Part shown: positions 17,714-26,351 of the stretch, in pieces
Layout: each line of letters opens with the position of its first letter
Numbering within the stretch: position 1 is the stretch's first letter
Origin: DATEDA01 sp963789885
GTDB lineage: Bacteria; Pseudomonadota; Gammaproteobacteria; Burkholderiales; SG8-39
Length of the DNA stretch: 64,000 nt
Direction: 5' to 3'
Assembly: GCA_963789885.1 (NCBI GenBank)
Contig: CAWBNB010000005.1
Location: 186,001 to 250,000, forward strand
Notes under the pieces: model-generated
What the model was told of the DNA's origin: nothing
The model's database searches: none
The model's input: the letters and a program-made list of their open reading frames with translations, nothing else
Made by a program: the position numbers and the translations under genes

Positions 17714-18853
17714 CTACTTGACGATGTCCAGGTGCCCGATGCCCTGGGTGATGTCGCGGTTCTTCGCCTCCTTCGAGTGCAGCTTGATCGCGAGGCGGAG
17801 GTCGTTGACCGAGTCGGCGTTCCGCAGCGCATCCTCGTAGGAGATGACGCCGTTGTCGTACATGTCGAAGAGGTGCATGTCGAAGGTCTGCATGCCGAGC
17901 TCCTTCGACCGCTTCATGATCTCCTTGATCTCGTGCACGTCGCCCTTGAAGATGAGATCGGCGATCAGCGGCGAGTTGAGCATGATCTCCACCGCCGCGA
18001 CCCGGCCCTTGCCCTCGCGCCGCGGGATCAGCCGCTGCGAGACCATGCCCTTCAGGTTGAGCGAGAGGTCCATCAGGAGCTGCGGCCGGCGCTCTTCCGG
18101 GAAGAAGTTGATGATCCGGTCGAGCGCCTGGTTCGAGCTGTTCGCGTGCAGCGTCGCCATGCACAGGTGGCCGGTCTCGGCGAACGCGATCGCGTAGTCC
18201 ATCGTCTCGCGGTCGCGGATCTCGCCCATGAGGATGACGTCCGGCGCCTGCCGCAGCGTGTTCTTCAGGGCGTTCTCCCACGATTCGGTGTCGACCCCGA
18301 CCTCGCGCTGCGTGATGATGCAGTTCCGGTGCGGGTGGACGTACTCGATCGGGTCCTCGATCGTGATGATGTGGCCGTACGAGTTCTCGTTGCGGTAGCC
18401 GACCATCGCGGCGAGCGAGGTCGACTTGCCCGAGCCGGTCGCACCGACCATGATCACCAGGCCGCGCTTGGTCATGCAAACGTCCTTCAGCACGGGCGGG
18501 AGCCCGAGCTCCTCGAAGGTCGGGATCTTCGAGTTGATCGTCCGCAGCACCATGCCGATCGCGCTCTGCTGGACGAGCGCGCTCACGCGGAAGCGCCCGA
18601 TACCGCCGGGCGAGATCGCGAACTGGCACTCCTTGGTCGCCTCGAATTCGGCCGCCTGCCGGTCGTTCATGACCGAGCGCACGAGCTCCGCGGTGTGCTG
18701 CGCGGACAGCGGCTGCTGCGACACCGGGGTCACCTTGCCGTCGAGCTTGATCGCCGGCGGGAAGCCGGCGGTGATGAAGAGGTCGGACGCCTTCTTGGTC
18801 ACCATCAGGCGCAAGAGGTCGTAGATGAACTTGGTTGCCTGGTCGCGTTCCAT
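17714..18853 (-). CDS. pilU: Type IV pilus retraction ATPase PilU
   Basis: A 379-residue hexameric ATPase that helps PilT depolymerise type IV pili. It has Walker A 'GATGSGKST', the Asp box 'IITIEDPIEYVH', Walker B 'VILMGEIRDRETM' and the His box 'TGHLCMATLHANSSNQALDRI'. The C-terminus ('KEAKNRDITQGIGHLDIVK') is longer than in PilT, which is typical of PilU. It follows pilT with a 62-base gap, the usual beta/gammaproteobacterial arrangement. Confidence 0.93.
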   Translation of the reverse strand: MERDQATKFIYDLLRLMVTKKASDLFITAGFPPAIKLDGKVTPVSQQPLSAQHTAELVRSVMNDRQAAEFEATKECQFAISPGGIGRFRVSALVQQSAIGMVLRTINSKIPTFEELGLPPVLKDVCMTKRGLVIMVGATGSGKSTSLAAMVGYRNENSYGHIITIEDPIEYVHPHRNCIITQREVGVDTESWENALKNTLRQAPDVILMGEIRDRETMDYAIAFAETGHLCMATLHANSSNQALDRIINFFPEERRPQLLMDLSLNLKGMVSQRLIPRREGKGRVAAVEIMLNSPLIADLIFKGDVHEIKEIMKRSKELGMQTFDMHLFDMYDNGVISYEDALRNADSVNDLRLAIKLHSKEAKNRDITQGIGHLDIVK

Positions 18854-18915
18854 GAGACTCGCCTTTCCTGTGGGCCGGGCGATCCGGCCAGTTTACGCCT
18901 GCAGCCCGGGGATCG

Positions 18916-19959
18916 TCAGCCGACGAAGTTGTCCTTGTTTGCCGCCTTCACCCGCGCCTCGGCGACCGTCACCGTCCCCCGCTTCACCAGGTCGGACAGG
19001 TTCTGATCGAGGGTCTGCATGCCGTACTGCTGGCCGGTCTGGATCGACGAGTACATCTGCGCCACCTTGTTCTCGCGGATCAGGTTCCGGATGGCCGGCG
19101 TGCCGATCATGATCTCGTGCGCCGCAACGCGGCCGGCACCGTCCTTGGTCTTGAGCAGTGTCTGCGAGATCACCGCGCGCAGGGACTCCGACAGCATCGC
19201 GCGCACCATCTCCTTCTCCGCCGCCGGGAACACGTCGACGATCCGGTCGATCGTCTTCGCCGCCGAGCTCGTGTGCAGCGTGCCGAACACGAGGTGGCCG
19301 GTCTCCGCGCCGGTCAGGGCGAGGCGGATGGTTTCCAGGTCGCGCATCTCGCCGACCAGGATGACGTCCGGGTCCTCGCGCAGTGCGCTCCGGAGCGCGT
19401 TCGCGAACGACAGCGTGTGCGGGCCGACCTCGCGCTGGTTGATGAGGGACTTCTTCGACTCGTGCACGAACTCGATCGGGTCCTCGATGGTGAGGATGTG
19501 CCCGTACTCGTTCTCGTTGATGTGGTTGACCATCGCCGCGAGCGTGGTCGACTTGCCCGAGCCGGTCGGCCCGGTCACCAGCACGATCCCGCGCGGCTGG
19601 TCGGCGATGTCGACGAAGATCTTCGGGCAGTTCAGCTCCTCGAGCGTCAGCACCTTCGTCGGAATCGTCCGCATGACCGCCGCGGCGCCGCGCTGCTGCA
19701 CGAACGCGTTCACGCGGAAGCGCGCGAGGCCCGGGATCGCGAACGAGAAGTCGCACTCCAGGACTTCCTCGTAGGTCTTCCGCTGCGCGTCGTTCATGAT
19801 GTCGTAGATCATCGAGTGCACGTCCTTGTGCTCGAGCGCCGGCAGGTTGATGCGGCGCACGTCGCCGTGGACGCGGATCATCGGCGGCAGCCCGGCCGAG
19901 AGGTGCAGGTCGGAAGCCTTGTTCTTGACGACGAAGGCGAGGAGTTCGGAAATGTCCAT
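18916..19959 (-). CDS. pilT: Type IV pilus retraction ATPase PilT
   Basis: The main pilus retraction motor, needed for twitching motility and for DNA uptake. Walker A 'GPTGSGKST', Asp box 'ILTIEDPIEFVH', Walker B 'VILVGEMRDLETI' and His box 'TGHLVFGTLHTSSAAKTIDRI' are all present, as is the C-terminal 'GMQTLDQNL' helix region. I start it at the ATG at 19959 (MDISELLAFVVKNKASDLHL, 347 residues), which matches the family N-terminus and has AGGA upstream; the frame is open to 19995. Confidence 0.93.
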   Translation of the reverse strand: MDISELLAFVVKNKASDLHLSAGLPPMIRVHGDVRRINLPALEHKDVHSMIYDIMNDAQRKTYEEVLECDFSFAIPGLARFRVNAFVQQRGAAAVMRTIPTKVLTLEELNCPKIFVDIADQPRGIVLVTGPTGSGKSTTLAAMVNHINENEYGHILTIEDPIEFVHESKKSLINQREVGPHTLSFANALRSALREDPDVILVGEMRDLETIRLALTGAETGHLVFGTLHTSSAAKTIDRIVDVFPAAEKEMVRAMLSESLRAVISQTLLKTKDGAGRVAAHEIMIGTPAIRNLIRENKVAQMYSSIQTGQQYGMQTLDQNLSDLVKRGTVTVAEARVKAANKDNFVG

Positions 19960-20026
19960 ATACTTTTCGTCCTGTTCTGGAGCTTGAACGGCCAACCCTT
20001 TGGCGCGCCAGCGTTATTAAATCATT

Positions 20027-20740
20027 ATGGACACAATCGAAAAGCGCCTGCAAGCCGTAAAGTCCCGCATCGCAGCGGCCTGCGCGGCGGCCGGACGTGA
20101 CCCCCGTGACATAGTTCTCGTGGCCGTCGGCAAGACGTTTCCCGCGGACGACCTCCGCGCCGCGCATGCCGCCGGCCAGCGCGACTTCGGGGAGAACCAG
20201 GTTCAGGAAGCGCTCGCGAAGATCGAGCGGCTGCGGCTCCTCGGCCTCGTCTGGCATTTCATCGGGCCGGTCCAGAGCAACAAGACGCGGCCGGTGGCCG
20301 AGCACTTCGACTGGGTCCACTCGGTCGACCGGTTGAAGGTGGCCGAACGCCTCTCGGCGCAGCGCCCGGAAGCGCTCCCCCCGCTGCAGGCGTGCGTACA
20401 GGTCAACGTGAGCGGCGAAGCGTCCAAGAGCGGCGTCCCCCCGGCCGAGGCCCCTGCGCTCGCCCGCGCGGTCGCGAGCCTGCCGCGGCTCCGGCTGCGC
20501 GGTCTGATGACCATCCCCGAACCGACCACCGACGTGGCGCTCGCCCGGCGCCGCTTCGAGACCGTACGCGACCTGCGGGCCGAGCTCGTGCGCGGCGGGC
20601 TGCCGCTCGACACGCTGTCGATGGGGATGTCCGACGACTTCGAGGCCGCAATCGCCGCCGGCGCGACGATGGTACGGGTCGGCAGCGCGATCTTCGGGCC
20701 GCGCCGGAAGGCGGACCGCGCCCCCGTCGAGCGACGCTAA
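20027..20740 (+). CDS. YggS/PLPHP family PLP homeostasis protein
   Basis: A 237-residue single-domain alanine-racemase-like PLP protein, involved in vitamin B6 and amino-acid homeostasis rather than in a known catalytic reaction. The PLP lysine is K36 in 'LVAVGKTFPADDLRAA'. 'FGENQVQEALAKI', 'WHFIGPVQSNKTR' and the C-terminal 'LSMGMSDDFEAAIAAGATMVRVGSAIFG' are the family blocks. It is divergent from pilT with 67 bases between and begins a yggS-proC-yggT-DUF167 run. Confidence 0.93.
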   Translation: MDTIEKRLQAVKSRIAAACAAAGRDPRDIVLVAVGKTFPADDLRAAHAAGQRDFGENQVQEALAKIERLRLLGLVWHFIGPVQSNKTRPVAEHFDWVHSVDRLKVAERLSAQRPEALPPLQACVQVNVSGEASKSGVPPAEAPALARAVASLPRLRLRGLMTIPEPTTDVALARRRFETVRDLRAELVRGGLPLDTLSMGMSDDFEAAIAAGATMVRVGSAIFGPRRKADRAPVERR

Positions 20741-20820
20741 GCGCGGCCGCGCCATGTCGAGCTGTCCGCGGGCGGCCAATCCGCCATAATCGGCGTCCAC
20801 TGCGACCCCAACCCTTCCGA

Positions 20821-21633
20821 ATGGACATCACCTTCATCGGCGGCGGGAACATGGCGACGGCCCTCGCGGGCGGGCTCGTCGGCAAGGGCTTCGCGGCCCG
20901 GGGCATGAAGGTCGTCGAGGTGCTCCCGGAAGCCCGCAAGCGCCTCACGGACTCGCTCGGCGTCGCAACCTTCGAGGCTCCCGCGCAGGCGGCGCCGTAC
21001 GGCGACGTCGTCGTGCTCGCGGTCAAGCCGCAGCAGATGCGGGAGGCCGCGCGCGCCGTCGCGCCGCACCTCAGGGACGAGCTGGTGCTGTCGATCGCGG
21101 CCGGCATCCGGCTCGCGGATCTCGGCCGCTGGCTCGGCGGCTACCCCCGCCTCGCGCGCTGCATGCCGAACACGCCGGCGCTGATCGGCCTCGGGGTGAC
21201 CGGGCTCTACGCGCGGCCGGAGGTCGCGCCGGCGCAACGGGCACATGCGCAGGCCGTGCTCGAGGCCGTCGGCGAGGTGATCTGGGTCGACGAGGAGGCG
21301 CTCCTCGACCCGGTGACCGCGGTCTCGGCGAGCGGGCCGGCGTACGTGTTCTATCTCATCGAGGCGCTCGAGCGGGCGGCGCGCGAAGTCGGATTCGACG
21401 CCGCGGCGGCACGGCGGCTCGCGCTCGGCACGTTCCGCGGCGCCGCGGAGCTCGCGGCGCGCTCGCCCGAGTCGCCGGGCACGCTGCGCGAGCGGGTCAC
21501 GTCCAAGGGCGGCACGACCGAGCGGGCGCTCGCGTCGATGCGCGCCGACAAGGTGGACGAGGCCATCGCGCGCGCGGTGCGCGCCGCCAACGAGCGGGCG
21601 CGCGAGCTCGGGGACGAGTTCGGAAAGGATTGA
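20821..21633 (+). CDS. proC: Pyrroline-5-carboxylate reductase
   Basis: A 270-residue enzyme for the last step of proline synthesis, NAD(P)H-dependent reduction of pyrroline-5-carboxylate. The N-terminal Rossmann motif is 'FIGGGNMATALAGGL' (residues 5-19); 'VVLAVKPQQM', 'RCMPNTPALIGLGVTGL' and the C-terminal signature 'SGPAYVFYLIEALERAA' are clear, and 'LRERVTSKGGTTERAL' is the substrate-binding loop. The ATG at 20821 places the Rossmann fold at the very N-terminus. Confidence 0.95.
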   Translation: MDITFIGGGNMATALAGGLVGKGFAARGMKVVEVLPEARKRLTDSLGVATFEAPAQAAPYGDVVVLAVKPQQMREAARAVAPHLRDELVLSIAAGIRLADLGRWLGGYPRLARCMPNTPALIGLGVTGLYARPEVAPAQRAHAQAVLEAVGEVIWVDEEALLDPVTAVSASGPAYVFYLIEALERAAREVGFDAAAARRLALGTFRGAAELAARSPESPGTLRERVTSKGGTTERALASMRADKVDEAIARAVRAANERARELGDEFGKD

Positions 21634-21637
21634 GGCC

Positions 21638-22201
21638 GTGGGCGGTCAGATCGCGCAGCTCCTGATCAGGACCGCGTTCGATCTCTTCATCTACGTGGTG
21701 CTGCTGCGGTTCTGGATGCAGGCGCTGCGCGCGCCGTTCCGCAACCCGGTCGGCCAGTTCGTGATCGCGCTCAGCGACTGGGCGGTGCTGCCGCTGCGGC
21801 GCGTCGTGCCGTCGTTCCGCGGCTACGACCTCTCGAGCTTCGCCGTTGCGTGGATCGCGCAGATCCTGAGGGAGATCCTGCTCTACGCGGCTGTGACGGG
21901 CGGCCAGTTCGTCGCGCCCGGGCCCGCCGTGCTCGGCCTCTCGCTCGTGGGCCTCCTCCGCGCGAGCCTGTACCTGCTGATCTTCGTCGTGATCGTGCAG
22001 GTCGTCATGAGCTGGGTGAGCCGCTATAACCCGCTCGCGCCGGTCTTTGACGCGCTGACGCGGCCGTTCTATAACTTCTTCCGCCGGTTCATTCCGCCGA
22101 TCGGCGCGGTCGACCTGTCGCCCCTCTTCGTGGTGGTCCTCGCCCAGGTCCTGCTGCTCGTGCTCGACGGCATGCCGCGCGCGCTGCTCACGAGTGGCTG
22201 A
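21638..22201 (+). CDS. YggT family membrane protein
   Basis: A 187-residue membrane protein with two YggT repeats: 'LLRFWMQALRAPFRNPVGQFVIALSDWAVLPLRRVVPSFRG' in the first half and 'VVMSWVSRYNPLAPVFDALTRPFYNFFRRFIPPIGAVDLSP' in the second. Family members are linked to osmotic shock tolerance and membrane integrity, with no defined biochemistry. GTG start, 4 bases after proC; the stop overlaps the next gene by 8 bases. Confidence 0.9.
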   Translation: MGGQIAQLLIRTAFDLFIYVVLLRFWMQALRAPFRNPVGQFVIALSDWAVLPLRRVVPSFRGYDLSSFAVAWIAQILREILLYAAVTGGQFVAPGPAVLGLSLVGLLRASLYLLIFVVIVQVVMSWVSRYNPLAPVFDALTRPFYNFFRRFIPPIGAVDLSPLFVVVLAQVLLLVLDGMPRALLTSG

Positions 22202-22511
22202 CGCCAGCTCGGTGCGGCCAACGGCCGCGTGCTGGGCGCGGCGGACGGCCGCGGGCTGGGCGCTCGCGCTGCACGTCCAGCCGGGCGCGAAGCGCTCGGC
22301 GGCGGCCGGCGTTCACGGCGAACGGCTCAAGCTCCGCATCGCCGCGCCCGCGGTCGATGGGCGCGCGAACGACGCGCTGGTCGCGTTCGTCGCGGAGCGG
22401 CTGGGCGTGCCGAGAGCCCGGATCGCGGTCGCGCGCGGCGAGCGCTCGCGCGACAAGCTGTTGGTGATCACCGGGGAATGCGAGCCGTCGCGGCTCGCCG
22501 ACGCCGGCTGA
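22194..22511 (+). CDS. DUF167 (YggU) family protein
   Basis: A 105-residue member of the DUF167/YggU family, a small alpha/beta fold of unknown function that commonly follows yggT. The core 'LHVQPGAKRSAAAGVHGERLKLRIAAPAVDGRANDALVAFVAERLGV' is the complete family signature. The first 24 residues are unusually Ala/Arg-rich and the true start could be internal; GTG 22194 overlaps yggT. Confidence 0.85.
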   Translation: MADASSVRPTAACWARRTAAGWALALHVQPGAKRSAAAGVHGERLKLRIAAPAVDGRANDALVAFVAERLGVPRARIAVARGERSRDKLLVITGECEPSRLADAG

Positions 22512-22519
22512 GGGAACGT

Positions 22520-23806
22520 TCAGCCGCGTTCGAACCGGACCTCGCCCGCCACCAGGGTCCAGCGCACGACGCCCGGCAGCTCGTAGCCGAGGAACGGCGT
22601 GTTCTTGCCCTGGCTGCGCAGCCCCGACGGCGCGACGGTGAAGTAGGTCTCCGGATCGAAGACGCAGACGTCGGCCGGCGCGCCGATGCCGAGATGCCCG
22701 GCGTCGATGCCGAGGATGCGCGCGGGCTCGGAGGTCGCCCGTGCGAGGGCTTGCACGAGCGGCAGCCGCACCTCGCGGCTCCACTTCAGGGTAAGCGGCA
22801 GCAGGAGCTCGAGCCCGGTTGCGCCCGGCTCGGACTCGCCGAACGGCAGCTGCTTCGCGTCGTCGTCGACCGGCGTGTGGTCGGAGCACACCGCGTCGAT
22901 CGTCCCATCGGCGAGCCCCGCGCTCAGGGCTTCGCGATCGCGCTGGCTCCGGAACGGCGGTACGACGTGGCAGTGCGAATCGAAGTAGCCGAGGTCGAGC
23001 TCCGAGAGATGCAGGTGGTGTGCGCTCACATCGCACGTGACCGGCAGCCCGTCGCGTTTGGCGACGCGGACCATCTCGACCGACTCGCGCGCCGAGAGGC
23101 GACACAGGTGCACCCGCGTGCCGGTGACCCGCACGAGCTGCAGGATCGCGCCAAGCGCGATCGTCTCGGCGAACGCCGGGATCCCCGGCAGCCCGAGCCG
23201 CGTCGCGACCTCGCCGTCGTGGGCGACCCCGCCGTGCGCGAGATGCGGATCCTGCGGGCGCAGCCAGACGGGCAGGCCGAAGGTCGCGGCGTACTGCAGG
23301 GCGCGCCACAGCACCTGCGTGTCGGCGAGCGGCACCTCGGCCTGCGAGAACGCGATGCAGCCGTGGTCGCGCAGCTCCGCCATCTCGGTCAGCCGCTCGC
23401 CCCCGAGCTTCGCGGTGAGCGCGCCGACCGGGTAGACGCGCGCGAGGTTCAGGCTGGAGGCGCGCCGCGTGAGCATTTCGACCAGTCCCGGCTCGTCGAG
23501 GGGCGGATCGGTGTCGGGCGGGCAGGCGAGGCTGGTTACGCCGCCGGCGACCGCGGCGAGCATCTCCGACTCGAGCGTCGCCTTGTACTCGAGGCCCGGC
23601 TCGCGCAGCCGCGCGGCGAGGTCGACGAGGCCAGGCGCCACGACGAGGCCGGTCGCATCGACGACGCGGTCGGGTTCGAAGCCCCGCGGCGCGCTGGCGA
23701 TGCCCGCGACCCGGCCCTCGGCGATGTAGAGGTCGGCGGGGCGGTCGACGCCGTGCTTCGGATCGACGAGCCGGCCGCCTTTGACGTGAACTCTCGCCGC
23801 CATCAC
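22520..23806 (-). CDS. pyrC': Dihydroorotase-like protein PyrC' (probably inactive)
   Basis: A 428-residue amidohydrolase-fold protein of the pyrimidine operon. Active dihydroorotases carry a metal-binding HxH in 'D-x-H-x-H-L-R-E-P-G'; here residues 62-70 read DLAARLREP, so both His ligands are replaced (A64 and R66). Later motifs are partly kept ('SAHHLHLSE', 'CSDHTPVDDDAK'). In Pseudomonas such a degenerate PyrC' is a structural partner needed for aspartate transcarbamoylase assembly, and I infer the same role. A genuine pyrC should exist elsewhere. GTG 23806 (or ATG 23803) overlaps the pyrB stop. Confidence 0.88.
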   Translation of the reverse strand: MMAARVHVKGGRLVDPKHGVDRPADLYIAEGRVAGIASAPRGFEPDRVVDATGLVVAPGLVDLAARLREPGLEYKATLESEMLAAVAGGVTSLACPPDTDPPLDEPGLVEMLTRRASSLNLARVYPVGALTAKLGGERLTEMAELRDHGCIAFSQAEVPLADTQVLWRALQYAATFGLPVWLRPQDPHLAHGGVAHDGEVATRLGLPGIPAFAETIALGAILQLVRVTGTRVHLCRLSARESVEMVRVAKRDGLPVTCDVSAHHLHLSELDLGYFDSHCHVVPPFRSQRDREALSAGLADGTIDAVCSDHTPVDDDAKQLPFGESEPGATGLELLLPLTLKWSREVRLPLVQALARATSEPARILGIDAGHLGIGAPADVCVFDPETYFTVAPSGLRSQGKNTPFLGYELPGVVRWTLVAGEVRFERG

Positions 23807-24750
23807 GAGCCGCCCAGGATCGACATCACCGCCATCCGCACCGCGATGCCGAACGTGACCTGCGGCAGGATCACCGAGTGCGGACCGTCGGCGACCGCCG
23901 AGTCGATCTCGATGCCGCGGTTCATCGGGCCGGGATGCATCACGATGGCATCGGGCTTTGCGAGCGCAAGCTTCTCCGGCGTCAGGCCATAGTACTTGAA
24001 GAATTCCTGCGCGGAGGGCAGTAGCGGCCCGCCCATCCGCTCGTTCTGCAGCCGCAGCATCACCACGACGTCGGCGCCGGCGAGGCCCTTGCGCATGTCC
24101 GGGAACACGCGCACCCCCAGGCTCTCGACGCCTGCCGGCAGCAGCGTCTGCGGCCCGATCACGCGCACCTCCGGCGTGCCGAGGATGGTGAGGGCGTGGA
24201 TCAGCGAACGCGCGACCCGCGAGTGCAGGATGTCGCCGACGATCGCCACCGTCAGGCCCGAGAACTCCTTCTTGTAGTGGCGGATCGTGTAGGCGTCGAG
24301 CAGCCCCTGCGTCGGGTGGGCGTGGCGGCCGTCGCCGGCGTTGATCACGTGCCGTTCCGGCCCGACGTGCCGCGCGATCATGTGCGGCGCACCGCTCTGC
24401 GAGTGGCGCACGACGAACATGTCGGCGTGCATCGCGGCGAGGTTGTCCACGGTGTCGAGCAGCGTCTCGCCCTTCGTCGTCGAGGACGTGCTGACGTTCA
24501 GGTTGATCACGTCGGCGGACAGGCGCTTGGCCGCGATCTCGAACGTCGTGCGGGTGCGCGTGGAATTCTCGAAGAAGACGTTGAACACACTCATGCCGCG
24601 GAGCAGCGGCACCTTCTTCACTTCGCGCTCGGTCACGCCGAGGAACGACTCCGCGGTGTCGAGGATGTTGACGATGATCTCGCGCGGCAGCCCCTCGAGC
24701 GTGAGGAGGTGCGTGAGCTCGCCGTTGGCGTTGAGCTGCGGGTTACGCAT
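23803..24750 (-). CDS. pyrB: Aspartate carbamoyltransferase catalytic chain
   Basis: A 315-residue enzyme that condenses carbamoyl phosphate and aspartate, the first committed step of pyrimidine synthesis. The carbamoyl-phosphate loop is 'ENSTRTRTTFE' (residues 61-71); 'GDGRHAHPTQGLLDAYTI' and 'IVGDILHSRVARS' are the conserved blocks, and 'MHPGPMNRGIEID' is the aspartate-side loop. The ATG at 24750 overlaps the end of pyrR. The pyrB-pyrC' pairing suggests a dodecameric complex. Confidence 0.95.
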   Translation of the reverse strand: MRNPQLNANGELTHLLTLEGLPREIIVNILDTAESFLGVTEREVKKVPLLRGMSVFNVFFENSTRTRTTFEIAAKRLSADVINLNVSTSSTTKGETLLDTVDNLAAMHADMFVVRHSQSGAPHMIARHVGPERHVINAGDGRHAHPTQGLLDAYTIRHYKKEFSGLTVAIVGDILHSRVARSLIHALTILGTPEVRVIGPQTLLPAGVESLGVRVFPDMRKGLAGADVVVMLRLQNERMGGPLLPSAQEFFKYYGLTPEKLALAKPDAIVMHPGPMNRGIEIDSAVADGPHSVILPQVTFGIAVRMAVMSILGGS

Positions 24751-25237
24751 CGTCGAGCCGCAGTGAAAGCCCGCCCGCGTCGTTGCGATCGAGGCGCAGC
24801 ATCTTGCCCTTCGGCACCGCGAGCGTCGCGCCGCAGTACTGCGGACAGATCGGCAGCTGCCGCTCGCCGCGGTCGATGAGCGCCACCAGCGCGATCGACT
24901 CCGGCCGGCCATAGTCGAAGAGCTCGTTCATGGCGGCGCGGATCGTCCTGCCGGTATAGAGGACGTCGTCGACGAGCAGCAGCCGGCGATCGCCGACGTC
25001 GAACGGGATCTGGCTCGCCTTCACCGACTTGTGGAGGCCCGATTTCCGGTAGTCGTCGCGGTAGAACGAGATGTCGAGCCGCCCGAGCGGAAGCGCGAGG
25101 CCGAGCTCGCGATGCAGGCGCTCCGCGAGCCACGCGCCGCCGGTGTGGATGCCGACCATGCCGGTCGCCGGCGTCACCGCCGGCCGGAGCTTCTTCACCA
25201 GCTCCGCGCAGAGCGCTTCGGCGTCAGGGAGCGGCAT
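24743..25237 (-). CDS. pyrR: PyrR uracil phosphoribosyltransferase / pyr regulator
   Basis: A 164-residue type-I phosphoribosyltransferase. The PRPP loop is 'LLLVDDVLYTGRTIRAA' (residues 86-102). In Gram-positives PyrR attenuates the pyr operon by binding mRNA; in Proteobacteria the regulatory role is less clear. I see no attenuator upstream of this gene, because it follows ruvX with an overlap of 14 bases. Confidence 0.93.
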   Translation of the reverse strand: MPLPDAEALCAELVKKLRPAVTPATGMVGIHTGGAWLAERLHRELGLALPLGRLDISFYRDDYRKSGLHKSVKASQIPFDVGDRRLLLVDDVLYTGRTIRAAMNELFDYGRPESIALVALIDRGERQLPICPQYCGATLAVPKGKMLRLDRNDAGGLSLRLDDA

Positions 25238-25682
25238 CGCGGTCGAAATGGTCCTGGAGGATCACCTGCGCCGACAGCGGGTGGGCGAGGTCCTTGTGCC
25301 TGCGCCCGCCGCGGCCGATCGCGCGCAGACGCGCCTCGGCCTCGGCCGACGAGAGTCGTTCGTCGACGAACGTCACCGACCGGCGGAAGCGGCCCTCGAG
25401 CTGGCGCGCGAACCGTTCCACGCGGGGCGCCAACGCGTGCCGCTCGCCGTCCGGTCCGAGCGGCAGGCCGACCACGAATCGCGCCGGGTGCCACTCCGCG
25501 ACCAGCGCCGCTATCGCGTCGAACCGCGCAGCCGCACTGCGCGCGTCGATCGTGGCGAGCGGATGCGCGACCTTCATCGCGTCCTCACCCACCGCGACGC
25601 CGAGGTAACGCTCGCCGAAGTCGAATGCCAGGACGGTTCCCGTCCGCGGAGGAAGGGGGAAGGGAGAAGAGGGAATGGACAC
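25224..25682 (-). CDS. ruvX: RuvX/YqgF pre-16S rRNA nuclease
   Basis: An RNase H-fold protein that matures the 5' end of 16S rRNA (earlier annotated as a Holliday junction resolvase). 'VLAFDFGERYLGVAVG' has the catalytic Asp of the first strand; 'FVVGLPLGPDGERHALAPRVERFARQLEGRF' and 'FVDERLSSAEAEARL' are the other core motifs. No ATG is available near the fold: the first usable codon is GTG at 25682, giving 152 residues whose first 13 (VSIPSSPFPLPPR) come from a pyrimidine-rich tract. A CTG at the start of 'LAFDFG' is the alternative. Confidence 0.88.
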   Translation of the reverse strand: MSIPSSPFPLPPRTGTVLAFDFGERYLGVAVGEDAMKVAHPLATIDARSAAARFDAIAALVAEWHPARFVVGLPLGPDGERHALAPRVERFARQLEGRFRRSVTFVDERLSSAEAEARLRAIGRGGRRHKDLAHPLSAQVILQDHFDRDAAP

Positions 25683-25721
25683 CGCGGTCGCTCCCTTCCC
25701 CCTTCCCCCTTCTCCCTTCTT
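25650..25721. repeat. Purine/pyrimidine inverted repeat across the ruvX start
   Basis: A purine-only run (GGAAGGGGGAAGGGAGAAGA at 25651-25670) is followed after about 25 bases by a matching pyrimidine run (CTCCCTTCCCCCTTCCCCCT, 25691-25710, continuing to 25721). They can fold into a long, slightly imperfect hairpin with the ruvX GTG in its loop, and the tract could also form H-DNA. It lies between the yqgE stop and the ruvX fold. A related tract without the second arm precedes aroE. Confidence 0.75.
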
Positions 25722-25728
25722 TCGCACT

Positions 25729-26289
25729 TCAAGCATGCCCCGCCTCGTCGGCAAGGGTCGCGTACGACACGCCGAGCAGCTCCATCGCCGCCGGCAACCG
25801 CTCCTCGGCCGGCACGTCGAAGATGATCGAATCCTGCGCCGCGACGGTGAGCCAGGCGTTCTGCTGGAGCTCGTGCTCGAGCTGGCCCGCGGCCCAGCCC
25901 GAGTAGCCGAGCGCGAGCAGCATCCGCGCGGGGCCGGCGCCGTGCGACACCGCTTCGAGGATGTCGCGCGACGTGGTGAGCCCGAGGCGGTCGAGCACCG
26001 GGAGCGTCGAGCTCCACTTGCCGACCGGGGCATGCAGGACGAATCCGCGGTCGGTCTGCACCGGCCCGCCGAAGTAGACCGGCATCTCGGCCAGCCCGCG
26101 CGCGCCGGTCTCGAGGTTCAGTCGCTCGAAGAGGGCCGCGAGCGTCATGTCGATCGGGCGGTTGACGACCAGCCCGAGCGCGCCCTGGTCGTTGTGCTCG
26201 CAGATGAAGGTGAGCGTCCGGGAGAAGTACGGATCGGCCATATTGGGCATGGCGATCAGGAAGTGATCGGTGAGATCCACCCGCGACAC
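25729..26289 (-). CDS. YqgE/AlgH family protein (UPF0301)
   Basis: A 186-residue cytoplasmic protein of the YqgE/AlgH family, of unresolved function (AlgH was named as an alginate regulator in Pseudomonas). The family start 'LTDHFLIAMPNMADPYFSRTLTFICEHNDQGALGLVVNRP' and 'VYFGGPVQTDRGFVLH' are complete. It is the first gene of the yqgE-ruvX-pyrR-pyrB-pyrC' operon and is divergent from the photolyase with about 60 bases between. Confidence 0.93.
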   Translation of the reverse strand: MSRVDLTDHFLIAMPNMADPYFSRTLTFICEHNDQGALGLVVNRPIDMTLAALFERLNLETGARGLAEMPVYFGGPVQTDRGFVLHAPVGKWSSTLPVLDRLGLTTSRDILEAVSHGAGPARMLLALGYSGWAAGQLEHELQQNAWLTVAAQDSIIFDVPAEERLPAAMELLGVSYATLADEAGHA

Positions 26290-26351
26290 GGACGGAATTG
26301 TACTGCGGGGCGCGTGCTAGAGTCTCGCGCCCCGCACGCACCACCGGCAGC

